In this document: one piece after another, positions 1 to 6,461 of the stretch | Position numbering within the stretch: position 1 is the first letter of the stretch | How the letters are laid out: every line of letters begins with the position of its first letter | NCBI GenBank assembly: GCA_030604165.1 | Contig: JAUVWK010000116.1 | Span: 1 to 7,827 of the forward strand | DNA from: Alphaproteobacteria bacterium | GTDB lineage: Bacteria > Pseudomonadota > Alphaproteobacteria > UBA828 | Direction of reading: 5' to 3' | DNA: 7,827 bases | Made by a program: the position numbers and the translations under genes | Notes under the pieces: generated by a model | The model's database searches: none | Seen by the model: only the letters and a program-made list of their open reading frames with translations | What the model was told of the DNA's origin: nothing

Positions 1-455
1 TCGCGAACCGCCGGAAAAACATTGTTCGTGCCCGTCGACAACGGCACCAAGGGCACCGCGTCGCAGGCCCGCGCCACCAGGCGATTGGTGCCGTCGCCAC
101 CGAGCACGATGATGGCGCCGGCGCCGGCCTCGACCATTTGGCCGACCGCGACCAGCGTATCCTCGGGCCCATCGTCGATCTCCATGTCGAGAAACCGCAC
201 CCGCGGCCAGGTCTGACCGGCCGGCGGAGGCAGGTCGAGCGCGCGACGCACCCGGTTGGCGATGCCGCTGACGTCGGGCATCATCAAGACCTCGGTAACG
301 CCCACCGCGCCGAGCGCCGAGAACACGCGCGTGATCATGTTGCGCTTTTCGGCGATCGGAAACACCGACGCCTGCGCAACCAACCGGCGGATATCCCGGC
401 CGGCGGCGGGATTGGCCAAGATACCGATGCACGCCCCGTGCCTGGCTGCCGTCAT
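1..455 (-). CDS. acoX: ATP-NAD kinase family protein, AcoX type (partial, C-terminus outside window)
   Basis: The first 151 codons of a minus-strand gene are present and the rest runs off the left edge. The fold is that of the NAD kinase/diacylglycerol kinase superfamily. An N-terminal strand-loop reads GILANPAAGRDIRRL (residues 11-25), the nucleotide-binding signature GGDGT lies at 119-123 in the context IIVLGGDGTNRLVA, and STGTNNVFP follows at 140-148. The segments VFPIAEKRNM (31-40) and FLDMEI (88-93) resemble AcoX, a protein often encoded beside acetoin dehydrogenase genes. AcoX has no proven reaction, so NAD phosphorylation is only inferred. The ATG at 455 is the probable start: an in-frame TGA lies six codons upstream (471-473) and GAGGA sits about 12 bases before the ATG. 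The gene is transcribed away from the Nudix/RND operon. It could instead be a general NAD(+)/NADH kinase-like protein; the family is firm, the AcoX assignment less so. Confidence 0.8.
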   Translation of the reverse strand, partial: MTAARHGACIGILANPAAGRDIRRLVAQASVFPIAEKRNMITRVFSALGAVGVTEVLMMPDVSGIANRVRRALDLPPPAGQTWPRVRFLDMEIDDGPEDTLVAVGQMVEAGAGAIIVLGGDGTNRLVARACDAVPLVPLSTGTNNVFPAVR

Positions 456-626
456 GGCTTCAAAACGTCCTCATCGTGCGCGCCAAATCCCGCGCGTTCG
501 CCATACGGCTATTGCTTTGCCCGACATACACATTTGCGTGTCCGTCACCGCCAGTGCTGACCCGTCGGGCGGGAACATGCTAAACATGACCCCCCGCGCG
601 CCAGAGCGCCACAGATTTAACTTGCG

Positions 627-634
627 AAGGGGGA
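627..634 (+). promoter_or_regulatory. Ribosome binding site of the Nudix gene
   Basis: AAGGGGGA lies 9 bases before the GTG at 644. It supports that unusual start codon, because the frame has a stop at 587-589 and no ATG between the stop and the GTG. A second purine run, AGGGG (637-641), is too close to the start to be the main site. Confidence 0.55.
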
Positions 635-643
635 CGAGGGGTT

Positions 644-1051
644 GTGCTCGGACCGGAGAACCTCCGGGTCTACGGAATCTTACTTCGCGAACGTCGGGTT
701 TTGATATCCGCCGAACGCGTCGCGGGGCGGGATGTGCTCAAATTTCCCGGCGGGGCAGTCGAACCGGCGGAAACGCCGGAACTCGCCTTGGTGCGCGAAT
801 TTCAGGAGGAAGGGGCGCTGGCGGTGACGCCGGTGCGCCTGCTGCATGTCCCCGGGACTTTGCTGAGTCCGTGGACCCAGGCGAATTACACGCCGGTCTA
901 TTACGAGGTTCGTGGCAACGGCGACCCGGTGACCCCGCCGCACGAGCCGCTCGAGCTTCGTTTCATGGCGCCCGGCGAGGCGATGCGGAGCGGACGCATG
1001 GCGGAGCCCGAAATTCTGGCCTTGCGACGGGCGCTCGGCGATGACGCGTAG
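644..1051 (+). CDS. Nudix hydrolase
   Basis: A 135-residue single-domain Nudix protein, of typical length. Nudix enzymes cleave nucleoside diphosphates linked to another group, using divalent metal held by the Nudix box. The full consensus (G x5 E x7 REUxEExGU) is present without a mismatch at residues 37-59: G37, E43, then R51 E52 F53 Q54 E55 E56 G57 A58 L59. The substrate cannot be told from the sequence; nothing marks it as MutT, RppH or an ADP-ribose pyrophosphatase. No signal peptide is present, so it is cytoplasmic. The start is GTG with a good Shine-Dalgarno sequence. Its last 11 bases overlap the start of the RND adaptor gene, which implies co-transcription and translational coupling. 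It is probably the first gene of the operon ending with endonuclease V. Confidence 0.92.
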   Translation: MLGPENLRVYGILLRERRVLISAERVAGRDVLKFPGGAVEPAETPELALVREFQEEGALAVTPVRLLHVPGTLLSPWTQANYTPVYYEVRGNGDPVTPPHEPLELRFMAPGEAMRSGRMAEPEILALRRALGDDA

Positions 1052-2162
1052 GCTCGCTCGCGCGGTTCGCGCCGGCCTCACCGGTGTGTTCGTAGCCTTG
1101 GCCGCGGCCGGCATGGCGAGCGCCCAGACCGTATCGAAAGCGGTCGTGGAGGTCGACGAAGTACGGACCGAGCCGTTGTCGCAAACCGTACCGATCATCG
1201 GGCGCCTTGTGGCGCGTCAATCCGGGATCGTCGCGGCGCGCATCGGCGGTCCGGTCGGCAAGATGCATGTGAGCGTCGGCGACCGGGTGAAGGAAGGCGA
1301 TGTGCTGGCCGCATTGGTGACGACGCGCCTCAAGCGGCAGCAGGATCTGCTCAAGGCCGAAGCGGCGGAAACGGCGGCCCAGATCGAATTGGCCGAGGCA
1401 CAGGTGGATTTGCGCCGTCAGGAACTGCGGCGGCTCGAGGGGTTGCGCGATTCGGCGGCCTTTTCGAAGGGCCGCCACGAGGACACCGAGCAACGGGTCA
1501 TCGTGGCCGAGGTCTCCGTCGGTGCGGCGATGGCCCGTCACGAGCGGGCCAAGGCCAATCTGGCTTTGGCCGATATCGATTTGCATAACGCCGCAATTCG
1601 TGCGCCCTATGCCGGCGTGATAACCGTCATACACACGGAAGTCGGCTCTTTCGTGACGGTCGGCGGTCCGGTGGTTTCGATGGTGAGCGATGGCAAGCTC
1701 GAGATCGAAGCCGATGTTCCCGCGATCCGAATACCGGCGTTGGAGCCCGGCATGGTGGTGGCGATCCGGCTCGACGACAAATCGCGCCATGACGCCGTCG
1801 TGCGCGCCATCGTGCCGGAAGAGAATCCGTTGACCCGGACCCGCCAGGTGCGCTTCACGCCCGACATCGCGATGGCCGGCAAGGTGCTCGCCGTCAACCA
1901 ATCGGTGGTGGTGCTCCTGCCGCTCGGGCCCTATCGCGAGGTCGTGTCGGTACACAAGGACGCCGTCATTACGCGCCAGGGACAGACCCTGGTCTATGTC
2001 GTCGAAGACGACGTGGCGCAGATCCGCCCGGTTCGGCTCGGTAACGCGGTCGGCACCCGCTTCGAGGTGGTGGGCGGGCTGGTGCCGGGCGAACGCGTGG
2101 TGGTGCGCGGCAACGAGCGCCTGCAACCCGGCCAGCCGGTTGCGATCGAAGGGCCCTCGTAA
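1041..2162 (+). CDS. RND efflux pump periplasmic adaptor (membrane fusion protein, HlyD/AcrA family)
   Basis: A 373-residue adaptor that should link the inner-membrane RND permease to an outer-membrane channel. Residues 1-28 form a Sec signal peptide: basic MTRRLARAVR, a hydrophobic core, then cleavage after ASA (A28). There is no lipobox cysteine, so it is not an AcrA-like lipoprotein. Domains follow the family order. The first lipoyl half is around 62-95 (VGKMHVSVGDRVKEGDVLA), a charged Ala/Glu/Arg-rich helical hairpin at about 96-182 would contact the channel, and the second lipoyl half starts at IRAPYAGVI (186-194). A beta-barrel covers about 218-300 and a membrane-proximal domain 302-372 (ending LVPGERVVVRGNERLQPGQPVAI). 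The ATG lies inside the end of the Nudix gene and has only a weak Shine-Dalgarno sequence, suggesting coupling. The permease gene begins 14 bases downstream. The substrate is unknown. Confidence 0.93.
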   Translation: MTRRLARAVRAGLTGVFVALAAAGMASAQTVSKAVVEVDEVRTEPLSQTVPIIGRLVARQSGIVAARIGGPVGKMHVSVGDRVKEGDVLAALVTTRLKRQQDLLKAEAAETAAQIELAEAQVDLRRQELRRLEGLRDSAAFSKGRHEDTEQRVIVAEVSVGAAMARHERAKANLALADIDLHNAAIRAPYAGVITVIHTEVGSFVTVGGPVVSMVSDGKLEIEADVPAIRIPALEPGMVVAIRLDDKSRHDAVVRAIVPEENPLTRTRQVRFTPDIAMAGKVLAVNQSVVVLLPLGPYREVVSVHKDAVITRQGQTLVYVVEDDVAQIRPVRLGNAVGTRFEVVGGLVPGERVVVRGNERLQPGQPVAIEGPS

Positions 2163-2176
2163 ACAAGCCGCGGCGC

Positions 2177-5100
2177 ATGAATTTAATCGAGGCCGCCATC
2201 AAACGACCGATCGCCGTCATCGCGGCGGTGCTGATGATCGTGCTGTTCGGCTTGGTGGCGTTGCGGACCATCCCCATCCAGCTCACGCCGGACGTGCGTC
2301 GGCCGGTCCTGACCGTGACCACCAATTGGCCCGGCGCCGCGCCGGCCGAGGTCGAGCGCGAGATCACCAATCGCCAGGAAGACGTGATCAAGGGCCTCGA
2401 GGGCCTGAAGCAGGTGATCAGCAGCTCCCAGGACGGGCGCTCGCGGATCACGCTGGAGTTCCGCACCGGCCAGAACATGGACCGCGCCCTGCTCCTGGTG
2501 GCGAACCGGCTCGACCGCGTGCCGACATACCCCGCGGAAGCCGACGAGCCGACGATCCAGGCGGCGAGCGCGGAGGACCAACCCATCGCCTGGTTCATCC
2601 TCCAGCGGTTGCCCGGCAACGAGCGCCCGATCCACGAATATGGCGACTTCATCGAGGACGTCATCAAGGACCGGCTCGAGCGGGTTACGGGCGTGGCGCG
2701 GGTTAATTTCTTCGGCGGCAGCGAGCGCGAGCTACGCATCACCGTCGACCCCGAAAAGATGGCCCGTTACGGGCTCACCGTGCCCGACGTGGTCAACGCG
2801 CTCCGGCGCGCCAACGCCTCGGTCTCGGCCGGCGACGTGGAGGAAGGCAAGCGGCGCTACGTGGTGCGCACCGACGCCGAGCTGAAGACCCCGGCGCGGG
2901 TGCGGGCCGTGGTGCTGCGCAGCGCCGAGGACTGGGTCTCGGGCCGTCTCGCCCGTGTCACCGTGGGCGATATCGCCGAGGTCGGCTTCGGTTACAAGAA
3001 GCCGGTCGCCCGCATCCGGACGCTGGGCGAGCCCGCGCTGGCGATCAACGCCGTTCGCGAAACGGCGGCCAACGTGATCGATACCATGGACGGCATTCGC
3101 GCCGCCGTGGCCGATTTGAACGCGAGCGCCGTGCCGGCTGCCGGATTGACGCTGCATCACGTTTACGACGAGACGGTCTACATCAATTCGGCGATCGAGC
3201 TGGTGCAGCAGAACATCTACATCGGCGGCACGCTGGCGGCGATTATCCTCTTGCTCTTCCTGCGCTCGATCGGCGCGACCTTCATCATCTCCATCGCGAT
3301 TCCGGTCTCGGTGGTGGGCTCGTTCGTGGCCATGGCGGCACTGGGGCGCTCGATCAACGTGATCTCGCTGGCCGGGTTCGCCTTTGCCGTCGGCATGGTG
3401 GTGGACGCCGCGATCGTCGTGCTGGAAAACATCTATCGGCTACGCCAACGGGGCTATTCGCGCTCCGAGGCCGCGTTGCTGGGGGCGCGCCAGGTTTGGG
3501 GCGCGGTGTTCGTCTTGGCGCTCACCACGGTCCTGGTTTTCGTGCCGATTCTGATCATGCAGCTCGAGGCGGGGCAGTTGTTCCGCGATATCGCGGTGGC
3601 GATCTCGGTCTCGGTGATCCTCTCTCTGATCGTCGCCAACACGGTCATTCCCTCGCTCGCAAGCCGCATTCTCGGCCGGGCGCGGACCGCCGTGAAGCCG
3701 GGCGCGGGCGGCAATCCGGGTGACGCGGCGGGCGCGCCGCGGCGCTTGCCGCTGCCCGGCCTGGACGGCTTGGCACGGCTCTTCGTCGTGGCGGTGGTCG
3801 GATTCACGAGTTGGGTGGTGCGGGGCCGGGTCCGCGCGGTCGCGGTCGTGCTGGTGGTCTCCAGCGGGGCGCTGTTCGCCATCTGGGTGCTGATGCCCAA
3901 GTTGGATTATCTGCCCGAAGGCAACCGCAACCTGGTGTTCGGCGTCATCATGCCGCCGCCGGGTTACAACCTGGACACCACCAGCGGCATCGCGCAGCGC
4001 ATCGAGGACGCGACCAAGCCCTATTGGGCGACGCTCACCGGTCCCGAATCGGCGCCGGGCGAGCCGCCCAAAATGGAGCGCTTCTTCTTCGTCACGCTGC
4101 GCACCCAAGCCTTTGTCGGCGCCATCTCGGTGGAGCCGAGCCGGGCCGGCGAGCTGATCGACGTGATCCGAAAACCGGTGTTCCGCGAGCCGGGCACGTT
4201 CGGCTTCGTCAGTCAGGCCGGCCTGTTCAGCCGGGCGATCGGCGGTGGGCGCAAGATCGACCTCAATGTCTCGGGCCCCGACCTCGAGACCATTCTGCAG
4301 GTCGCCGTGCGCGCCACCGGGCTGCTGATGCAGGTCATGCCGCTCGAGGACGGCAATCAGCTGCGCCCCCGGCCGGGCCTCGAGCTGGGCGCGCCGGAGG
4401 TGCGCGTCGTGCCCGATCCGACAAGGCTCGGCGACAACGGGGTCACGGCCGCCGAACTGGGCGCCACCATGGACGCCTTCAACGACGGGCTGCGCGTCGC
4501 CGAGGTGACGATTGGCGGCGAGCGTCTCGATTTGATGCTGACCGGGCCGGAACGCGGCATCAACCAGACCCAAAACATCGGTAACCTCCCCGTGGTCACG
4601 CGCAACGGCGTGATTGTTCCGGTCAGCTCGCTCGCCGATATCCTGGTGACGTCGGGGCCCACCGAGATCCGTCATGTCGAGCGCGAGCGCGCGGTCACGC
4701 TTGAGATTCGGCCGGCGCCGAAGGTGCCGCTCGAATCGGCGATGAAGGCGCTGCAAAACCAGGTGATCGCCCCGCTGGAGGCCGAGGGGCTGCCGCCGGG
4801 CGTCAAGCTGCGGCTCTCCGGCACCGCCGACAAGCTGCTCGAAACCTGGCAGGCGATGCAGTGGAACCTGTTGCTCGCGGTGGTCATCGTCTATCTGGTG
4901 ATGGCGGTGCTGTTCGAGAGCTTCATCTATCCGTTCATCATCGTCTTGGCCGTGCCGCTGGCCACGGCCGGCGGTTTCGCGGGGCTGGCGGTGGTCAACG
5001 CCTATGTCTTCCAGCCGCTCGATATGTTGACCCTTTTGGGCTTCGTCATATTGGTCGGCATCGTCGTCAACAACGCGATTTTATTGGTCCACCAAACCCT

Positions 5101-5431
5101 CTTCCACATGCGCGAGGAGGGTATGGCGGTGGCCGAGGCGATCGTCGAGGCGACCCGCAACCGCATCCGGCCGATCTTCATGTCCACCCTGACCAGCGTC
5201 GTCGGCATGCTGCCTTTGGTGCTGTTCCCGGGCGCGGGTTCCGAGCTCTATCGTGGGCTCGGCTCGGTGGTGGTCGGCGGGCTCGCGCTCTCGGCCGTGC
5301 TGACCTTGCTGATCATTCCGCCGCTGCTGACCATATTCGCGCGCCAGGTCAAGCCGCGCCGGCGCGCGGCCGAGCGCGACGCCGAGGGCGCCCGCGCCGA
5401 AGCCGGCGCCGCCGAAGCCAGCGCGGAATGA
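2177..5431 (+). CDS. RND efflux transporter permease (HAE1/AcrB-like)
   Basis: A 1084-residue inner-membrane proton antiporter, slightly longer than AcrB (1049). The start MNLIEAAIKRPIAV is typical of the family, so the ATG at 2177 is accepted although no Shine-Dalgarno sequence precedes it; coupling to the adaptor gene 14 bases upstream is likely. TM1 is at about 11-30, followed by the first periplasmic porter domain (31-340). A block of helices TM2-TM6 lies at about 347-500, including FAFAVGMVVDAAIVVLEN (TM4). A Gly/Pro-rich cytoplasmic linker (about 505-530) precedes TM7 (about 553-572), the second porter domain (575-890) and TM8-TM12 (about 897-1056). In TM4 the AcrB Asp pair is D410-A411; in TM10 the usual Lys position falls in VVNNAILL (N965/N966); R998 in TM11 (RIRPI) matches AcrB R971. 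The tail (1060-1084) is basic, then Ala/Glu-rich. It belongs with the adaptor upstream. No outer-membrane factor is encoded here and the substrate is not predictable. Confidence 0.95.
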   Translation: MNLIEAAIKRPIAVIAAVLMIVLFGLVALRTIPIQLTPDVRRPVLTVTTNWPGAAPAEVEREITNRQEDVIKGLEGLKQVISSSQDGRSRITLEFRTGQNMDRALLLVANRLDRVPTYPAEADEPTIQAASAEDQPIAWFILQRLPGNERPIHEYGDFIEDVIKDRLERVTGVARVNFFGGSERELRITVDPEKMARYGLTVPDVVNALRRANASVSAGDVEEGKRRYVVRTDAELKTPARVRAVVLRSAEDWVSGRLARVTVGDIAEVGFGYKKPVARIRTLGEPALAINAVRETAANVIDTMDGIRAAVADLNASAVPAAGLTLHHVYDETVYINSAIELVQQNIYIGGTLAAIILLLFLRSIGATFIISIAIPVSVVGSFVAMAALGRSINVISLAGFAFAVGMVVDAAIVVLENIYRLRQRGYSRSEAALLGARQVWGAVFVLALTTVLVFVPILIMQLEAGQLFRDIAVAISVSVILSLIVANTVIPSLASRILGRARTAVKPGAGGNPGDAAGAPRRLPLPGLDGLARLFVVAVVGFTSWVVRGRVRAVAVVLVVSSGALFAIWVLMPKLDYLPEGNRNLVFGVIMPPPGYNLDTTSGIAQRIEDATKPYWATLTGPESAPGEPPKMERFFFVTLRTQAFVGAISVEPSRAGELIDVIRKPVFREPGTFGFVSQAGLFSRAIGGGRKIDLNVSGPDLETILQVAVRATGLLMQVMPLEDGNQLRPRPGLELGAPEVRVVPDPTRLGDNGVTAAELGATMDAFNDGLRVAEVTIGGERLDLMLTGPERGINQTQNIGNLPVVTRNGVIVPVSSLADILVTSGPTEIRHVERERAVTLEIRPAPKVPLESAMKALQNQVIAPLEAEGLPPGVKLRLSGTADKLLETWQAMQWNLLLAVVIVYLVMAVLFESFIYPFIIVLAVPLATAGGFAGLAVVNAYVFQPLDMLTLLGFVILVGIVVNNAILLVHQTLFHMREEGMAVAEAIVEATRNRIRPIFMSTLTSVVGMLPLVLFPGAGSELYRGLGSVVVGGLALSAVLTLLIIPPLLTIFARQVKPRRRAAERDAEGARAEAGAAEASAE

Positions 5432-6132
5432 GCGGCGGGCTGGCGCACCGCTGGGATCTTTCCGCCGCCGCCGCCATCGCCCTGCAAAAAAGCCTCGCCG
5501 GGCAAGTCGAGCGCGCCGACCGGCTGGGGCCCGGCGGGCGCCGGGCGATCCGCCACGTCGCCGGCGTGGACGTGGCCTTCGAGGAGGGCGGCGCCATCAC
5601 CCGCGCCGCCGTTGTCGTGCTCCGGCGGGCCGATCTGGTCACCGTGGAAAGCGCCGTCGCCCGTCGGCCGACCCGGTTTCCTTATGTGCCGGGGCTGCTC
5701 TCGTTTTGCGAGGTGCCGGCTATCTTGGCGGCGCTCACGGCGCTCTCGCAACGCCCCGACCTGCTGCTCTGCGACGGTCAGGGCTTGGCCCATCCGCGCC
5801 GCTTTGGGCTCGCCTGCCATCTCGGCCTGCTCGCCGACCTGCCCGCCATCGGCGTCGCCAAATCGCGCCTCATCGGCGCCCATGCCGAGCCCGGCCCGGC
5901 CAAGGGCGATTGGGCGCCGCTCATGGCGCCCGGCAAGACCGGCGGCCGCATGATGCGCATCGGCGCGGTGCTGCGCAGCCGCGCCGGGGTCAAGCCGCTC
6001 TATATCTCGATCGGCCACCGCGTCAGCCTGCGCACCGCGCTCGCCTTCACGCTGCGCGGCACCACCCGCTACCGCCTACCCGAAGCCATCCGCCGCGCCG
6101 ACAAGCTCTCGAAGGGCGGCGCGCCGGGGTGA
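5428..6132 (+). CDS. nfi: Endonuclease V (deoxyinosine 3' endonuclease)
   Basis: A 234-residue DNA repair enzyme that cuts the second phosphodiester bond 3' to deoxyinosine, the product of adenine deamination. All family blocks are visible: VAGVDVAF with metal-binding D48; FPYVPGLLSF (84-93) with the damage-wedge tyrosine Y86; E95; LLCDGQGLAHPRRFG with D116; GVAKSRLIG with K145; LYISIGHRVSLRTAL (191-205); and a C-terminal YRLPEAIRRADKLS with D225. These correspond to D43, Y80, E89, D110 and K139 of the Thermotoga enzyme. One oddity: the residue before E95 is Cys (SFCEVP), where the family usually has Arg. The frame is open far upstream inside the permease gene, but the homologous region starts near the ATG at 5428, which overlaps the permease stop as ATGA. 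No Shine-Dalgarno sequence is evident, so translation probably depends on coupling. This is the last gene of the operon. Confidence 0.95.
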   Translation: MSGGLAHRWDLSAAAAIALQKSLAGQVERADRLGPGGRRAIRHVAGVDVAFEEGGAITRAAVVVLRRADLVTVESAVARRPTRFPYVPGLLSFCEVPAILAALTALSQRPDLLLCDGQGLAHPRRFGLACHLGLLADLPAIGVAKSRLIGAHAEPGPAKGDWAPLMAPGKTGGRMMRIGAVLRSRAGVKPLYISIGHRVSLRTALAFTLRGTTRYRLPEAIRRADKLSKGGAPG

Positions 6133-6168
6133 GGGGGGGTGGCATTGGGGTCTAAGTTATTGAAAAAC

Positions 6169-6242
6169 TGGCTGGGGGACGAGGATTCGAACCTCGATTT
6201 ACGGAGTCAGAGTCCGTTGTCTTACCGTTAGACGATCCCCCA
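6169..6242 (-). tRNA. tRNA-Gln (anticodon CUG)
   Basis: A complete minus-strand cloverleaf of 74 bases. The acceptor stem pairs TGGGGGA (5', from 6242) with TCCCCCA, followed by discriminator G and a genome-encoded CCA (6169-6171). The anticodon stem is ACGGA/TCCGT around the loop CTCTGAC, giving anticodon CTG, which reads CAG. The T arm is CGAGG-TTCGAAT-CCTCG. The T-A opening pair and G discriminator fit tRNA-Gln. The gene converges on endonuclease V, whose stop is 36 bases away. A short T-run follows the CCA on the minus strand (GTTTTTC), but no separate terminator hairpin is evident. Confidence 0.97.
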
Positions 6243-6262
6243 TCGAAGGGCCGGTCGGCGCC

Positions 6263-6290
6263 AAGGTAGATCGCTTGGCGAGGATGTCAA
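6263..6290 (-). promoter_or_regulatory. Promoter of tRNA-Gln
   Basis: Read on the minus strand, a perfect -35 box TTGACA (6285-6290) is followed after 16 bases by TACCTT (6263-6268) as the -10 box. The -10 box ends 20 bases before the mature tRNA 5' end, giving a leader of roughly a dozen bases, which is normal for a tRNA gene. The -10 match is only partial. Confidence 0.6.
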
Positions 6291-6301
6291 CCGACGGCTT
6301 G

Positions 6302-6346
6302 GCGGGCGGCGCGAGCGCCCGCGCGCCGGGTCGGGCCCGCACGGGC
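6302..6346. repeat. GC-only inverted repeats in the tRNA-ppx intergenic region
   Basis: Two short dyads lie side by side. GCGGGCG (6302-6308) pairs with CGCCCGC (6316-6322) across a 7-base loop. GCCCG (6335-6339) pairs with CGGGC (6342-6346) around 2 bases. Neither is followed by a T-run on either strand, so they do not look like intrinsic terminators. They lie just upstream of the tRNA promoter on one strand and the possible ppx promoter on the other. In DNA this GC-rich, such dyads can also arise by chance. Confidence 0.35.
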
Positions 6347-6350
6347 TCCA

Positions 6351-6380
6351 TTGCCAAGCTACCGGGGCGCGGTGTAATAA
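6351..6380 (+). promoter_or_regulatory. Possible promoter of the ppx-rlmE pair
   Basis: TTGCCA (6351-6356, five of six matches to TTGACA) lies 18 bases before TAATAA (6375-6380), an AT-rich island in a very GC-rich surrounding. The -10 match is poor and the spacing is on the long side, so this is only a candidate. Transcription would begin near 6387, upstream of both possible GTG starts of ppx. Confidence 0.35.
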
Positions 6381-6450
6381 GCCTTAACCAAGAGGGCCAA
6401 GCGCATCGTGCAGGGTGCGCCGATAAGGGCCCGCGCCTCGGGGCTTGATG

Positions 6451-6456
6451 AGGGGG
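6451..6456 (+). promoter_or_regulatory. Ribosome binding site choosing the ppx start
   Basis: AGGGGG lies 5 bases before the GTG at 6462. It favours this codon over the in-frame GTG at 6408, which has no comparable sequence, and over the ATG at 6543. Confidence 0.5.
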
Positions 6457-6461
6457 AAATC

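Noticed and set aside
527..540. ACAC/GTGT dyad as an operator upstream of the Nudix gene
   Set aside because: The arms are only 4 bases with a mismatched centre, which is expected by chance, and no regulator gene is adjacent.
256..1044. 262-codon open frame on the plus strand
   Set aside because: It runs antisense to the acoX-like gene, crosses the intergenic gap and continues out of frame through the Nudix gene. Its composition is Arg/Gly/Ala-rich without motifs.
963..2126. 387-codon open frame on the minus strand
   Set aside because: It lies antisense to the RND adaptor, is rich in His/Arg/Asp as expected for an antisense frame in GC-rich DNA, and matches no family. The plus-strand adaptor is clear.
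3440..4756. 438-codon open frame on the minus strand
   Set aside because: It is antisense to the permease gene with low-complexity His/Arg/Asp composition and no recognisable domain, and is a by-product of high GC content.
4861..5427. Upstream extension of the endonuclease V frame inside the permease gene
   Set aside because: The frame is open from 4861, but the extension is Arg/Gly/His-rich shadow sequence of the permease. Homology to endonuclease V begins near the ATG at 5428, so no fusion is claimed.
6133..6168. Possible terminator between endonuclease V and tRNA-Gln
   Set aside because: Only a 4-bp AGTT/AACT dyad and a short A/T run are present; there is no GC stem, so a terminator is not supported.
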